A DNA stretch of 64,000 bases from assembly GCF_900112645.1 (NCBI RefSeq), contig NZ_FOMO01000009.1, forward strand, positions 62,001 through 126,000, in the 5' to 3' direction. This document shows positions 51,296 to 60,506 of the stretch, in pieces. A model generated the notes under the pieces. The model did no database searches, was not told the DNA's origin, and saw only the letters and a list, made by a program, of their open reading frames with translations. The stretch comes from Phytopseudomonas straminea. GTDB taxonomy: Bacteria; Pseudomonadota; Gammaproteobacteria; Pseudomonadales; Pseudomonadaceae. Position 1 is the stretch's first letter. Each line of letters starts with the position of its first letter. The translations under genes were made by a program, and so were the position numbers.

Positions 51296-52327
51296 TCAAT
51301 ACTCGGGTTCCGGCAAACTGGCCAGAATGTGCCGGTAGCTGTTCATCCGCTGCGGCTGAATCCGCCCATCTTCCAGCGCCTTGAGCAGGGCGCAGCCGGG
51401 CTCGCGGTCATGCTTGCAGTCGCGGAAGCGGCAATGGCCGAGCAGGTCGGCGAACTCGATAAAGCCCGCCTCCACATCGTCACGGCTGACATGGCCGAGG
51501 CCGAACTCACGAATACCCGGTGAGTCGATCAGCTGGCCGCCGCCGGGGAAGTGGAACAGGCGCGCGGTCGTAGTGGTGTGGGTGCCCTTGCCGGTCAGCT
51601 CCGACAGCGCGCCGACGCGGGTGTCGACGCCCGGCAGCAGGCTGTTGACCAGCGACGACTTGCCGACGCCCGACTGGCCCACGAAGACGCTGATGTTGCC
51701 GTCGAGCTGCTTCTTGAGCTGCTCCATGCCATCGCCTTCCAGCGCCGAGACTTCCAGCAGCGGATAACCCAGCTGGCGATAGACGCCGAGCAGTGCGTTC
51801 AGCGCGGTTTCGTTTTGTGCATCGATCAGGTCCGCCTTGTTGAGCAGCAGCAGCGGGCGAATGCCGGCATGTTCGGCGGCCACCAGATAGCGGTCGATCA
51901 GGTTGGCGTGGGGCTCGGGCAGCGGCGCAAAAACGATGACGATCAGGTCGACGTTGGCCGCGACCGGCTTCAACTGGCCACGGGTGTCCGGTCGGCACAG
52001 CTCGGTGTCGCGCGGCAGCTGGGCGACGATCACGCCGATGCCCTGGTTGCCCGGGCGCCACACCACACGGTCGCCAGTGACCAGCGTCGGCAGGTTGGCG
52101 CGCAAGTGGCAGCGGAACACCTGGCCGCTCAGCTCGCCGTCGGTGGCTTCGACTTCCACCTGCACGCCGAAGTGGGCGATCACCAGGCCGGTCTGCTCCG
52201 GGCCCAGATCGCCGCCTTCCAGGGTTTCCACCACGCGGGATTCGCGCTTGGCGGCGCGTGCGGCGCGCTCGCCCTGGATCTTTTCGATGCGCCAGTTTTG
52301 CCGGCGGTTGAGTTGGCGTTTGGCCAT
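51296..52327 (-). CDS. rsgA: Small-ribosomal-subunit biogenesis GTPase RsgA
   Basis: A 343-residue circularly permuted GTPase for late 30S maturation. The OB fold (HFGVQVEVEA...FRCHLRANL) comes first, then G4 LLNKADL, G1 GQSGVGKSSLVN and G3 DSPGIREFGL. A C-terminal zinc module (GHCRFRDCKHDREPGCAL) follows. The ATG at 52327 gives the usual basic start AKRQLNRRQNWRIEKIQ; the frame is open further upstream. Confidence 0.95.
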   Translation of the reverse strand: MAKRQLNRRQNWRIEKIQGERAARAAKRESRVVETLEGGDLGPEQTGLVIAHFGVQVEVEATDGELSGQVFRCHLRANLPTLVTGDRVVWRPGNQGIGVIVAQLPRDTELCRPDTRGQLKPVAANVDLIVIVFAPLPEPHANLIDRYLVAAEHAGIRPLLLLNKADLIDAQNETALNALLGVYRQLGYPLLEVSALEGDGMEQLKKQLDGNISVFVGQSGVGKSSLVNSLLPGVDTRVGALSELTGKGTHTTTTARLFHFPGGGQLIDSPGIREFGLGHVSRDDVEAGFIEFADLLGHCRFRDCKHDREPGCALLKALEDGRIQPQRMNSYRHILASLPEPEY

Positions 52328-52445
52328 GGGGCTTCCGAGTTGTGCTGCGCTTGAAATGGCTCGGATTCTAGCACGCCTGATGGCGCGACAATTTGTCGAG
52401 GCCGGCGCTAGACTGGCCACCCGTCTTTCTACGAGCCTCAACGGC

Positions 52446-53237
52446 ATGGCTGCTTCCTACCGCGCGCTGCATCGCCTGGGTGAACGTTATCCGGCCCTCC
52501 TGGCCCTGTTGATCCAGTTGGTGGTCACCCTAGTCATGGGCGTGGCGATCATTGCTGCGGCCCGGCTGTTCGACTGGCGCGCGAGCCCCTTGGTCGCCGG
52601 TTTGCTGCACGGCCTGCTTTGCGCCTGCCTGGCTCGCTGGCTGGGCCTGTCGCGCTGGTGGTGGTGGCTGAATCTGCTGTTCGTGCCGAGTTTGCTGCTG
52701 GCCAGTGGTGCGCCGCTGCCGTCCTGGCTGTTTCTGCTCGGCTTTCTGTTATTACTGATGCTCAACTGGAACAGCTTCGGCGAGCGCGTGCCGCTTTACC
52801 TGACCGGCGCCGGTACCCGGCATGAACTGGCTCGCCTGCTCGAAGCCCGCGGCCAGCGTTTCAGCTTCGTCGATCTGGGCTGCGGCCCGGCCGGCACCTT
52901 GCTGTGGCTGGCGCGGCGTTTTCCCCAGGCACAGTTCACCGGCGTGGAAACTGCGCCGCTGTCCTTTGCAATTGCCTGGTTGCGCTGCCTCGGCCGGCGC
53001 AACTGCCGGATTCGTTATCAGAACCTGTGGCGCACCGAGTTGAGCGCCATCGACGTCGCCTACTGCTTTCTCTCACCTGCGCCGATGCCTGCGCTTTGGG
53101 ACAAGGCCCACACCGAGTTGCCGAAAGGTGCCTGGCTGATCAGCAATACCTTCGAGATTCCCGGCGTGGCGCCGCAGCGCGTGGTCGAGCTCAAGGACTG
53201 GCGCGATTCACGCCTGCTGCTCTGGGAGATTGGCTAG
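52446..53237 (+). CDS. Membrane-anchored class I SAM-dependent methyltransferase
   Basis: A 263-residue protein with an N-terminal membrane region (four hydrophobic segments, about residues 15-105, rich in Leu/Trp) and a C-terminal methyltransferase fold. Motif I is FVDLGCGPAGTLLWL, followed by ARRFPQAQFTGVETAPLSF and DVAYCFLSPAPMPALWDKA. The pattern resembles YrrT-like or ICMT-unrelated membrane methyltransferases conserved between rsgA and orn in pseudomonads. In-frame ATGs at 52356 and 52380 are alternatives; 52446 was chosen because the hydrophobic region starts soon after it. The start is uncertain. The substrate is unknown. Confidence 0.68.
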   Translation: MAASYRALHRLGERYPALLALLIQLVVTLVMGVAIIAAARLFDWRASPLVAGLLHGLLCACLARWLGLSRWWWWLNLLFVPSLLLASGAPLPSWLFLLGFLLLLMLNWNSFGERVPLYLTGAGTRHELARLLEARGQRFSFVDLGCGPAGTLLWLARRFPQAQFTGVETAPLSFAIAWLRCLGRRNCRIRYQNLWRTELSAIDVAYCFLSPAPMPALWDKAHTELPKGAWLISNTFEIPGVAPQRVVELKDWRDSRLLLWEIG

Positions 53238-53264
53238 AATGACGAACCCAAAGAGGAGCGCAGC

Positions 53265-53807
53265 ATGCAGAACCCACAGAATCTGATCTGGATCGACCTG
53301 GAAATGACCGGTCTCGATCCCGAAACGGACGTCATCATCGAGATGGCGACCATCGTCACCGATACCGAACTCAACGTGCTGGCCGAAGGCCCGGTGATCG
53401 CCGTGCACCAGAGCGACGAGCGCCTCGCGGCGATGGACGAGTGGAACACGCGCACCCACGGCGAGAGCGGGCTGACCCAGCGCGTGCGCGACAGCAAGGT
53501 CAGCCAGGCCGAGGCCGAGGCGCAGACCATCGCCTTCCTGGAAAAGTGGGTGCCGAAAGGCAAGTCGCCGATCTGCGGCAACAGCATTGGCCAGGATCGT
53601 CGCTTTCTCTACAAGTACATGCCGGCGCTGGAAGCCTACTTCCACTACCGCTACCTGGATGTGTCGACCCTCAAGATTCTTGCCGAGCGCTGGGCGCCCG
53701 GCGTCAAGGAAGGCTTTGTGAAAACCGGCACGCACCAGGCGCTGGACGACATCCGCGAGTCCATCGCCGAGCTCAAGTACTACCGCCAGCACCTGCTCAG
53801 GGTGTGA
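53265..53807 (+). CDS. orn: Oligoribonuclease Orn
   Basis: A 180-residue 3'-5' exoribonuclease of the DEDDh family that degrades dinucleotides, including pGpG from c-di-GMP breakdown. Exo I is LIWIDLEMTGLDPETD (D, E), Exo II GNSIGQDRRFLYKYMP and Exo III HQALDDIRESIAELKYY. The ATG follows AGGAGCGCAGC. It links to the c-di-GMP proteins in the window (diguanylate cyclase, FimX) only functionally. Confidence 0.96.
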   Translation: MQNPQNLIWIDLEMTGLDPETDVIIEMATIVTDTELNVLAEGPVIAVHQSDERLAAMDEWNTRTHGESGLTQRVRDSKVSQAEAEAQTIAFLEKWVPKGKSPICGNSIGQDRRFLYKYMPALEAYFHYRYLDVSTLKILAERWAPGVKEGFVKTGTHQALDDIRESIAELKYYRQHLLRV

Positions 53808-53819
53808 AGGCTGCAATTC

Positions 53820-53890
53820 CGTAGCCCGGGTTAGCCATAGGCGTAACCCGGGGAGATTCCTGGGTTTCGCTGCGCTCGATCCAGGCTACG
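53820..53890. repeat. Palindromic repeat, CGTAGCC...GGCTACG
   Basis: CGTAGCC (53820-53826) and GGCTACG (53884-53890) are complementary ends. Inside, CCCGGGTTA (53825-53833) pairs perfectly with TAACCCGGG (53844-53852). It fills the gap between convergent orn and queG and may also act as their transcript end. Confidence 0.68.
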
Positions 53891-53898
53891 GTATTGGA

Positions 53899-54969
53899 TC
53901 AGCTCTGGCGCTGGGCGTGCTGCTCCAGTGCCCAGCGCACATGCTCGCGCACCAGCTCCGACGGATACTCGCGGCGGGCCTCCAGTGCTTCCAGTACCGG
54001 GATGCTCGACGGCGCGTTGCCCAGGCCGACGGCCAGGTTACGCAGCCAGCGCTCGTAACCGGCGCGGCGCAGGGGTGAGCCTTCGGTACGGCTAAGAAAC
54101 TCCTCCTCGCTCCAGCGAAACAGCTCGGCCAGCTCGGCATTGTCGAGGCTGTGCCGCGGCTGGAAATCACTCTGCTCGGTAGGTTTGGCGAAGCGGTTCC
54201 AGGGGCAGACCATCTGGCAGTCGTCGCAGCCGAACACGCGATTGCCGATGGGCGCGCGCAGCTCTTCCGGGATCGGCCCCTTGAGCTCGATGGTCAGGTA
54301 GGAAATGCAGCGCCGGGCATCGAGCACGTAGGGGCCGACGAAGGCGGCGGTCGGGCAGATGTCCAGGCAGGCGCTGCAGCGCCCGCAGTGTTCGCTGCCG
54401 TGGGGCGCATCCTCGGGCAGCGGGATGTCGACGAACAGCTCGCCGAGAAAGAAGTAACTGCCAGCCTTGCGATTGAGCACCAGGGTGTTCTTGCCGATCC
54501 AGCCCAGGCCGGATTGTTCGGCGATGGCCTTCTCCAGCACTGGCGCGCTGTCGACGAAGGCGCGGTAACCGAACGGCCCGATGGCCTGCTGGATACGCTC
54601 GGCCAGCTGCTGCAGACGTTTGCGGATCAGCTTGTGGTAATCGCGGCCCAGAGCGTAGCGCGACACGTAGGCTTTTTCCGGCTCCTGCAGGCGCTGGGCC
54701 ATCTGCGTATCGCCGGGCAGGTAGTCCATACGCAGCGACACCACGCGCAGGGTGCCGGGCACCAGCTCGTCGGGATGTGAACGTTTGCGGCCATGCGCGG
54801 CCATATAGTCCATCTCGCCCTGGTAGCCGGCATCCAGCCAGCGCTGCAGGTGGGCCTCGTGCTCGCCCAACTCCAGGCCGCTGATGCCCACCTGCTGGAA
54901 GCCCAGTTCACGGCCCCAGTCCTTGATGGACTGGGCGAGGCTGGCGAGGTCGGGGGCGGCGTCGGTCAT
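53899..54969 (-). CDS. queG: Epoxyqueuosine reductase QueG
   Basis: A 356-residue iron-sulfur and cobalamin enzyme for the last step of queuosine synthesis in tRNA. Two ferredoxin-type clusters are visible: CGRCSACLDICPTAAF and CDDCQMVCPWNRF. The upstream FVDSAPVLEKAIAEQSGLGWIGKNT is a family hallmark. A HEAT-like tail closes the protein. The ATG at 54969 was chosen; the frame opens 20 codons upstream but overlaps nnr. Confidence 0.95.
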   Translation of the reverse strand: MTDAAPDLASLAQSIKDWGRELGFQQVGISGLELGEHEAHLQRWLDAGYQGEMDYMAAHGRKRSHPDELVPGTLRVVSLRMDYLPGDTQMAQRLQEPEKAYVSRYALGRDYHKLIRKRLQQLAERIQQAIGPFGYRAFVDSAPVLEKAIAEQSGLGWIGKNTLVLNRKAGSYFFLGELFVDIPLPEDAPHGSEHCGRCSACLDICPTAAFVGPYVLDARRCISYLTIELKGPIPEELRAPIGNRVFGCDDCQMVCPWNRFAKPTEQSDFQPRHSLDNAELAELFRWSEEEFLSRTEGSPLRRAGYERWLRNLAVGLGNAPSSIPVLEALEARREYPSELVREHVRWALEQHAQRQS

Positions 54970-55027
54970 GCTGGGCGGGAATCTGCAGTAGGCGGCGTAT
55001 AATTCTGCCAGACATCGGAGCTCAGGC

Positions 55028-56527
55028 ATGCGGCATTCATCAGACGATCTTCCCCTCGCGCTCTATAGCGCCGCCCAGGTGCGGGCGCTGGATGCGGCGT
55101 TGATCGCTGCCGGCACGCCAGGTTTCGAGTTGATGCAGCGCGCGGCCCACATCATCTGGCGGGCGCTGCGCCGTGAGTGGCCGGAGGTCGGCGCGGTAAC
55201 CATTCTGACCGGTCACGGCAACAATGCGGGCGACGGCTACCTGGTCGCGGCCCTGGCCCGGCGTGCCGGGTGGCAGGTGCGGGTGCTGGCCGTCAGCGAG
55301 CCGCAGCGTTTGCAGGGCGATGCCGCGCTGGCCCGTGACGAGGCCTGCGCTGCCGGTGTCGAGATACTGAATTGGCAGGCGGATTCCGAGCCTCGGGGTG
55401 TGCTGGTCGATGCGCTGCTCGGCACTGGTTTGGCGGGCGAGGTGCGCGAACCTTATTCATTGGCTGTCGACTGGATCAACCGCAGTGGCCAGCCGGTGCT
55501 GGCAGTGGATATTCCATCCGGCATCTGTGCGGACAGCGGCCAGGTGCTTGGGCAGGCGGTCACGGCGCACCTGACCGTCACCCTGATTGGCTTGAAGATC
55601 GGCCTGTTCGTCGGCCAGGTGCTCGATCATGTCGGCCGCCTGGTATTCGATGATCTGCAGGCTGACGCCGAGATCGTGGCCGGTCAGCCATCCGTAGCGC
55701 ATCGCCTGGCTGGCGAGATGTTGCCAAGGGTTGCCCCTCGTCAGCCGACCACCCATAAAGGCCAGCTGGGCCACTTGCTGGTGGTTGGCGGTGATCAAGG
55801 CACCGGCGGTGCGGCGCTGCTGTCGGCGCAGAGCGCGCTGCGCGGCGGTGCCGGCATGGTGTCCCTGGCCACTCGCGCGGAGCATATCGGCGCCGCGCAA
55901 ACGCGCCTGCCCGAGGTGATGAGTCTGGCGGTCGCTTCGGCCAATCAATTAAACGTGTTGGCAGGCAAGATCACCGTGTGGGTGGTCGGGCCTGGGCTCG
56001 GGCAGGGCGCCTGGGGCCGCAGTCTGCTGTCGGCAGCCGCTGCCGCTAGTGGCGTTCAGGTATGGGATGCCGACGCGCTCAACCTGCTGGCCACAGATAA
56101 TGTGCGCATCGTCCCCGGCAGCGTGATCACTCCGCACCCCGGCGAGGCGGCGCGCCTGTTGGGTATCTCCACGGCTGAGCTGCAGGCCGATCGCCCGGCT
56201 GCGGCCAGGGCGTTGGCCCGGCGTTACGACGTAGTTTGTGTGCTCAAGGGGGCCGGCACGCTGGTTGCCGATCCGGCTGGTCGCCTGCTGGTGTGTGATC
56301 GCGGCGATCCGGTGATGGCTGGCGCCGGGCTGGGCGATGTGCTGGCCGGTCTGATCGGCGCGCTGATTGCCCAGGGCTGCAGTACGTGGCAGGCAGCGGC
56401 CCTAGGCGTGTGGGTGCATGCCTGCGCCGGTGAGTCACTGGCCCATAAAGGAAATGGTCTGGCGGCCAGCGATCTGTGCGACGCTATCCGTCATTTGTTA
56501 CAGGAGCGAGCCGCTTGTCGGAATTAG
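55028..56527 (+). CDS. nnr: Bifunctional NAD(P)H-hydrate epimerase/dehydratase Nnr
   Basis: A 499-residue fused metabolite-repair enzyme. The N-terminal YjeF_N epimerase (about 10-215) includes LTGHGNNAGDGYLVAALARR. The C-terminal ADP-dependent dehydratase (about 235-495) has VVGPGLGQGAWG, ITPHPGEAARLLG and the ribokinase-type GDPVMAGAGLGDVLAGLIGA (catalytic GAGD variant GAGLGD). It repairs hydrated NAD(P)H. It overlaps tsaE by 13 bases. Confidence 0.95.
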   Translation: MRHSSDDLPLALYSAAQVRALDAALIAAGTPGFELMQRAAHIIWRALRREWPEVGAVTILTGHGNNAGDGYLVAALARRAGWQVRVLAVSEPQRLQGDAALARDEACAAGVEILNWQADSEPRGVLVDALLGTGLAGEVREPYSLAVDWINRSGQPVLAVDIPSGICADSGQVLGQAVTAHLTVTLIGLKIGLFVGQVLDHVGRLVFDDLQADAEIVAGQPSVAHRLAGEMLPRVAPRQPTTHKGQLGHLLVVGGDQGTGGAALLSAQSALRGGAGMVSLATRAEHIGAAQTRLPEVMSLAVASANQLNVLAGKITVWVVGPGLGQGAWGRSLLSAAAAASGVQVWDADALNLLATDNVRIVPGSVITPHPGEAARLLGISTAELQADRPAAARALARRYDVVCVLKGAGTLVADPAGRLLVCDRGDPVMAGAGLGDVLAGLIGALIAQGCSTWQAAALGVWVHACAGESLAHKGNGLAASDLCDAIRHLLQERAACRN

Positions 56528-56982
56528 AACTGTTCGCCGCCGATGAGGACGCCATGCTGGCGCTCGGCGCGCGTATCGCTGCGGCCACTGGAGGGCGTGG
56601 CGTGATTTACCTGGAAGGTGATCTGGGTGCCGGCAAGACCACGCTGTCGCGCGGCATCCTGCAGGGCCTTGGTCACCGTGGCGCGGTGAAAAGCCCGACC
56701 TTCACCCTGGTCGAGCCCTACGAGATCGGCGAAGTCCGTGCCTTTCATTTCGACCTCTATCGCCTTGTCGATCCCGAGGAGCTGGAGTTTCTCGGCATTC
56801 GCGATTACTTCGAGGGCGACGCCCTGTGCCTGATCGAGTGGCCCCAGCGGGGTGCCGGCGTTTTGCCAAAGGCCGACCTGGACATTACCATTAGCCCGCG
56901 ATCGGGTGGCCGGTCGCTGCTGCTTCGCAGTCATGGTGCGAAGGGTGAAAGCTGGTGTGCCGTTCTGGCACCCGGAGCATGA
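56515..56982 (+). CDS. tsaE: tRNA t6A-modification ATPase TsaE
   Basis: A 155-residue P-loop protein of the TsaBDE complex for N6-threonylcarbamoyladenosine in tRNA. Walker A is GDLGAGKTTLSRG, followed by VKSPTFTLVEPYE, HFDLYRLVDPEELEFLGIRDY and IEWPQRG, all family hallmarks. The start is TTG with CAGGAG nine bases upstream. It overlaps both nnr and amiB. Confidence 0.94.
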   Translation: MSELELFAADEDAMLALGARIAAATGGRGVIYLEGDLGAGKTTLSRGILQGLGHRGAVKSPTFTLVEPYEIGEVRAFHFDLYRLVDPEELEFLGIRDYFEGDALCLIEWPQRGAGVLPKADLDITISPRSGGRSLLLRSHGAKGESWCAVLAPGA

Positions 56983-58421
56983 ACAAGAGAGTGGGGGCGG
57001 GTATGCGCATAGGCGCGCGAATGATCGCGGTCGGGCTGATGTTGGCGGTCATGGCTGCCGACGTGTGGGCCGCGTCGGATGTGCGCAGTGTTCGCCTGTG
57101 GCGCGCACCGGACAACACGCGCCTGGTCTTCGACCTGTCCGGCCCGGTGCAGCACAGCGTGTTCACCCTGACCGCGCCGGATCGTATCGTGATCGATATC
57201 AGCGGCGCCAAGCTGGTCACCCCGCTGGACAAGCTGGCCCTGAGCAACACGCCCATAACCGCGGTGCGCTCGGCGCAGCGTACACCGGACGACTTGCGCG
57301 TGGTCATCGACGTCTCGGCCCAGGTCACCCCGAAGAGTTTCACCCTGGCGCCCAATCAGCAGTACGGCAATCGCCTGGTCGTCGACCTGTTCGATCAGCC
57401 GTCGGATGCCGCGCCGAGTCTGCCATCCACCACCACCGCCAGTGAGCCCCCGGTTCCCGTCACGCCGACCCAGGCACCGCCCAAGGTGGCCCCCGTGCCG
57501 GGTGGCAAACGCGATATCGTGATCGCCATCGACGCCGGTCATGGTGGCGAAGACCCTGGTGCACTGGGCCCGACCAGGGGCCAGTTCGAGAAGAACGTGA
57601 CCCTGGCCATCGCCAAGGAGCTGCAGCGCCAGGTCAATGCTCAGAAGGGTTTCCGCGGCGAGTTGGTGCGTACCGGCGACTATTTCATTCCGTTGCGCAA
57701 GCGTACCGAGATCGCCCGCAAAAAGGGCGCCGATCTGTTCGTGTCCATTCACGCCGATGCGGCGCCCCGTGCGGCCGCTTTCGGCGCTTCGGTTTATGCG
57801 TTGTCCGACCGCGGCGCCACCTCGGAAACCGCGCGCTGGCTGGCGGACGCCGAGAACCAGTCCGACCTGATCGGCGGTGCCGGCAACGTCAGTCTCGAAG
57901 ACAAGGACCGCATGCTTGCCGGCGTGCTGCTCGATCTGTCGATGACCGCGTCGCTGTCGTCCAGCCTCAATGTCGGGCAGAAAGTGCTTGGTCAGATGGG
58001 CCAGGTCACGCCGCTGCACAAGCGCCGCGTCGAGCAGGCCGGCTTCATGGTATTGAAGTCGCCGGACATTCCGTCGATCCTGGTCGAAACCGGCTTCATC
58101 TCCAACCCCAGCGAGGCGCGCAAGCTGCACTCGGCTGGTCACCAGCAGAGCCTGGCGCGCTCCATCGTCACCGGTGTGAAGCAGTTCTTCGAACAGAACC
58201 CGCCGCCCGGCACCTACATCGCCTGGCTGCGCGACAACGGCAAAGTTGCCCAGGGGCCGCGTGAGCACCGGGTCTCCTCCGGGGAAAGCCTGGCGCTGAT
58301 CGCCCAGCGCTATCAGGTCAGCCTGGCGAGCCTGCGCAGTGCCAATTCGCTGAAGTCCGACGTGATCAAAGTCGGCCAGACGCTGCAGATTCCCGCGACC
58401 GCCCTGGCCGTCCAGCCATGA
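56979..58421 (+). CDS. amiB: N-acetylmuramoyl-L-alanine amidase AmiB
   Basis: A 480-residue periplasmic cell-separation amidase. A long signal peptide (hydrophobic IAVGLMLAVMAADVWA) is followed by an AMIN domain (about 38-150), a Pro/Thr linker, an Amidase_3 zinc domain (IVIAIDAGHGGEDPGALG, KGADLFVSIHADAA, ETGFISNPSEA) and a C-terminal LysM (HRVSSGESLALIAQRYQVS...LQIP). The ATG at 56979 overlaps the tsaE stop (ATGA), and the mutL ATG overlaps the amiB stop likewise. An alternative start is 57003. Confidence 0.94.
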   Translation: MNKRVGAGMRIGARMIAVGLMLAVMAADVWAASDVRSVRLWRAPDNTRLVFDLSGPVQHSVFTLTAPDRIVIDISGAKLVTPLDKLALSNTPITAVRSAQRTPDDLRVVIDVSAQVTPKSFTLAPNQQYGNRLVVDLFDQPSDAAPSLPSTTTASEPPVPVTPTQAPPKVAPVPGGKRDIVIAIDAGHGGEDPGALGPTRGQFEKNVTLAIAKELQRQVNAQKGFRGELVRTGDYFIPLRKRTEIARKKGADLFVSIHADAAPRAAAFGASVYALSDRGATSETARWLADAENQSDLIGGAGNVSLEDKDRMLAGVLLDLSMTASLSSSLNVGQKVLGQMGQVTPLHKRRVEQAGFMVLKSPDIPSILVETGFISNPSEARKLHSAGHQQSLARSIVTGVKQFFEQNPPPGTYIAWLRDNGKVAQGPREHRVSSGESLALIAQRYQVSLASLRSANSLKSDVIKVGQTLQIPATALAVQP

Positions 58422-60292
58422 GTGACGTGGCACGCATCCAGCTGCTCAGCCCGCGGCTGGCGAACCAGATCGCCGCCGGTGAGGTGGTCGAACGCCCGGC
58501 GTCGGTGGCCAAGGAACTACTGGAAAACAGCCTGGATTCAGGGGCCAAGCGCATCGAAGTAGATGTCGAGCAGGGCGGTGTCAAGCTGCTGCGCGTGCGC
58601 GACGATGGTCGCGGCATCGCCGCCGATGATCTGCCGCTGGCGCTTGCCCGCCATGCCACCAGCAAGATTCGCGAGCTCGAAGACCTCGAACAGGTCTTGA
58701 GCATGGGCTTTCGTGGTGAAGCCCTGGCGTCCATCAGCTCGGTCGCCAGGCTGACGCTCACTTCCCGTACCGCTGACGCCGAACAGGCCTGGCAGGTGGA
58801 GACCGAAGGCCGCGAGATGCAACCGCGCGTGCAGCCGGCGGCCCATCCGGTCGGCACCTCGGTGGAGGTGCGCGACCTGTTCTTCAATACCCCGGCGCGG
58901 CGCAAATTCCTCAAGGCCGAGAAGACCGAGTTCGATCACCTGCAGGAGGTCATCAAACGCCTCGCGCTGGCGCGTTTCGATGTAGCCTTCCACCTGCGTC
59001 ATAACGGCAAGAGCGTGTTGTCGCTGCATGAAGCCAATGACGACGTGAGCCGTGCCCGGCGTGTCGCCTCGGTGTGCAGCGCAGGCTTTCTGGAGCAGGC
59101 GCTGCCCATCGATATCGAGCGCAATGGCCTGCACCTGTGGGGTTGGGTCGGGTTGCCGACCTTCTCCCGCAGCCAGGCGGACCTGCAGTATTTCTACGTG
59201 AACGGCCGCATGGTGCGTGACAAATTGGTCGCCCACGCGGTGCGCCAGGCGTACCGCGACGTGCTGTTCAATGGCCGCCATCCGACCTTCGTGCTGTTTC
59301 TGGAAATCGACCCCACCGCCGTCGACGTCAACGTGCACCCCACCAAGCACGAAGTGCGCTTCCGCGAAGGGCGCATGGTTCACGACTTCCTCTACGGCAC
59401 CCTGCACCGAGCGCTTGGCGAGGTGCGTCCGGAAGACCATTTGGCCACGCCGGCCGCCGCCGAGACGGTGCTGCGACCTAGCGGCCTGGCTGCCGGTGAG
59501 TTCGGCCCGCAAGGTGAAATGGGGCTTTCCGCCAGCGTGCTCGAGCGCCCGACCGATTCGGTCTGGCGTTCCCCCGGTGCCGGTTATCAGGGCCAGCGCA
59601 GCGAAGCCACGCTGCCGGCCGCCGAGGCGCAGGGCGTCTATCGCGAGTTCTACGCGCCGCTGGCCACCAGCAGCGCGCCGGCTGCCTTGCCGGAGGTTCA
59701 AGGTGATATCCCGCCGCTGGGTTACGCCATCGCTCAGCTCAAAGGCATCTATATCCTGGCCGAAAATGCCCACGGCCTGGTGGTCGTGGACATGCACGCG
59801 GCCCATGAGCGCATCACTTACGAGCGTCTCAAGGTGGCAATGGCCAGTGAAGGCCTGCGCGGCCAGCCGCTGCTGGTGCCCGAGTCCATCGCCGTCAGCC
59901 AGCGTGAAGCGGACTGCGCCGAAGAGCATGGCCAGTGGTTCCAGAAACTCGGCTTCGAGTTGCAGCGCCTGGGGCCGGAAACCCTGGCGATTCGCCAGAT
60001 TCCGGCGCTGCTCAAGCAGGCCGAGGCGACGCGCCTGGTGGGCGACGTCTTGTCCGACCTGCTCGAGTACGGCACCAGTGACCGCATTCAGGCGCATCTC
60101 AACGAGCTGCTGGCGACCATGGCCTGCCATGGCGCGGTGCGCGCCAATCGCCGCCTGACCCTGCCGGAGATGAATGGCCTGCTGCGTGATATGGAACAGA
60201 CCGAGCGTAGTGGCCAGTGCAACCATGGCCGGCCGACCTGGACGCAGATGAGTCTCGACCAGCTCGACAAGCTGTTCCTGCGCGGCCAGTAA
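58418..60292 (+). CDS. mutL: DNA mismatch repair protein MutL, endonuclease-type
   Basis: A 624-residue GHKL ATPase. ATP-site motifs are LLENSLDSGAKRIEVD, DDGRGI, MGFRGEALASIS and TSVEVRDLFFNTPARRKFL. The C-terminal half has DMHAAHERITYE (D458), matching the endonuclease motif DxHA(X)2E(X)4E with Met in place of the common Gln, and CNHGRPT, matching the CPHGRP zinc motif. It therefore looks like a nicking MutL, as expected in a lineage without MutH. It overlaps amiB by four bases. Confidence 0.96.
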   Translation: MSDVARIQLLSPRLANQIAAGEVVERPASVAKELLENSLDSGAKRIEVDVEQGGVKLLRVRDDGRGIAADDLPLALARHATSKIRELEDLEQVLSMGFRGEALASISSVARLTLTSRTADAEQAWQVETEGREMQPRVQPAAHPVGTSVEVRDLFFNTPARRKFLKAEKTEFDHLQEVIKRLALARFDVAFHLRHNGKSVLSLHEANDDVSRARRVASVCSAGFLEQALPIDIERNGLHLWGWVGLPTFSRSQADLQYFYVNGRMVRDKLVAHAVRQAYRDVLFNGRHPTFVLFLEIDPTAVDVNVHPTKHEVRFREGRMVHDFLYGTLHRALGEVRPEDHLATPAAAETVLRPSGLAAGEFGPQGEMGLSASVLERPTDSVWRSPGAGYQGQRSEATLPAAEAQGVYREFYAPLATSSAPAALPEVQGDIPPLGYAIAQLKGIYILAENAHGLVVVDMHAAHERITYERLKVAMASEGLRGQPLLVPESIAVSQREADCAEEHGQWFQKLGFELQRLGPETLAIRQIPALLKQAEATRLVGDVLSDLLEYGTSDRIQAHLNELLATMACHGAVRANRRLTLPEMNGLLRDMEQTERSGQCNHGRPTWTQMSLDQLDKLFLRGQ

Positions 60293-60432
60293 CAGGCCGC
60301 TGAAAAACTACCTGCGTTGGCAATACTGCGTTAAAAACGGTCTCAAAATACTCGTTTACAACACGTAAACTGCGCTTTTTCGGCCGTTTTTGCCTTGTCT
60401 TACCTGCCTCGCCTACGTTTTTCAACGGCCTG
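60293..60432. repeat. 140-bp inverted-repeat element directly after mutL
   Basis: The left end CAGGCCGCTGAAAAAC starts at the base after the mutL stop codon and is matched by the right end, the complement of GTTTTTCAACGGCCTG (60417-60432), with one mismatch in 16. The interior holds GTTTAC/GTAAAC (60354-60370) and a GGCCGTTTTT segment. It codes for nothing recognisable. It could be a MITE or large REP-like hairpin. The T-rich segments may also end mutL transcription. Confidence 0.6.
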
Positions 60433-60506
60433 GTGCCTTCGGTGCCGCGCTTGCGGTCGGCGGCTCAGGCCCGGAAAATGGGCCGCCGTTGATTCGAGTC
60501 GTGTTG

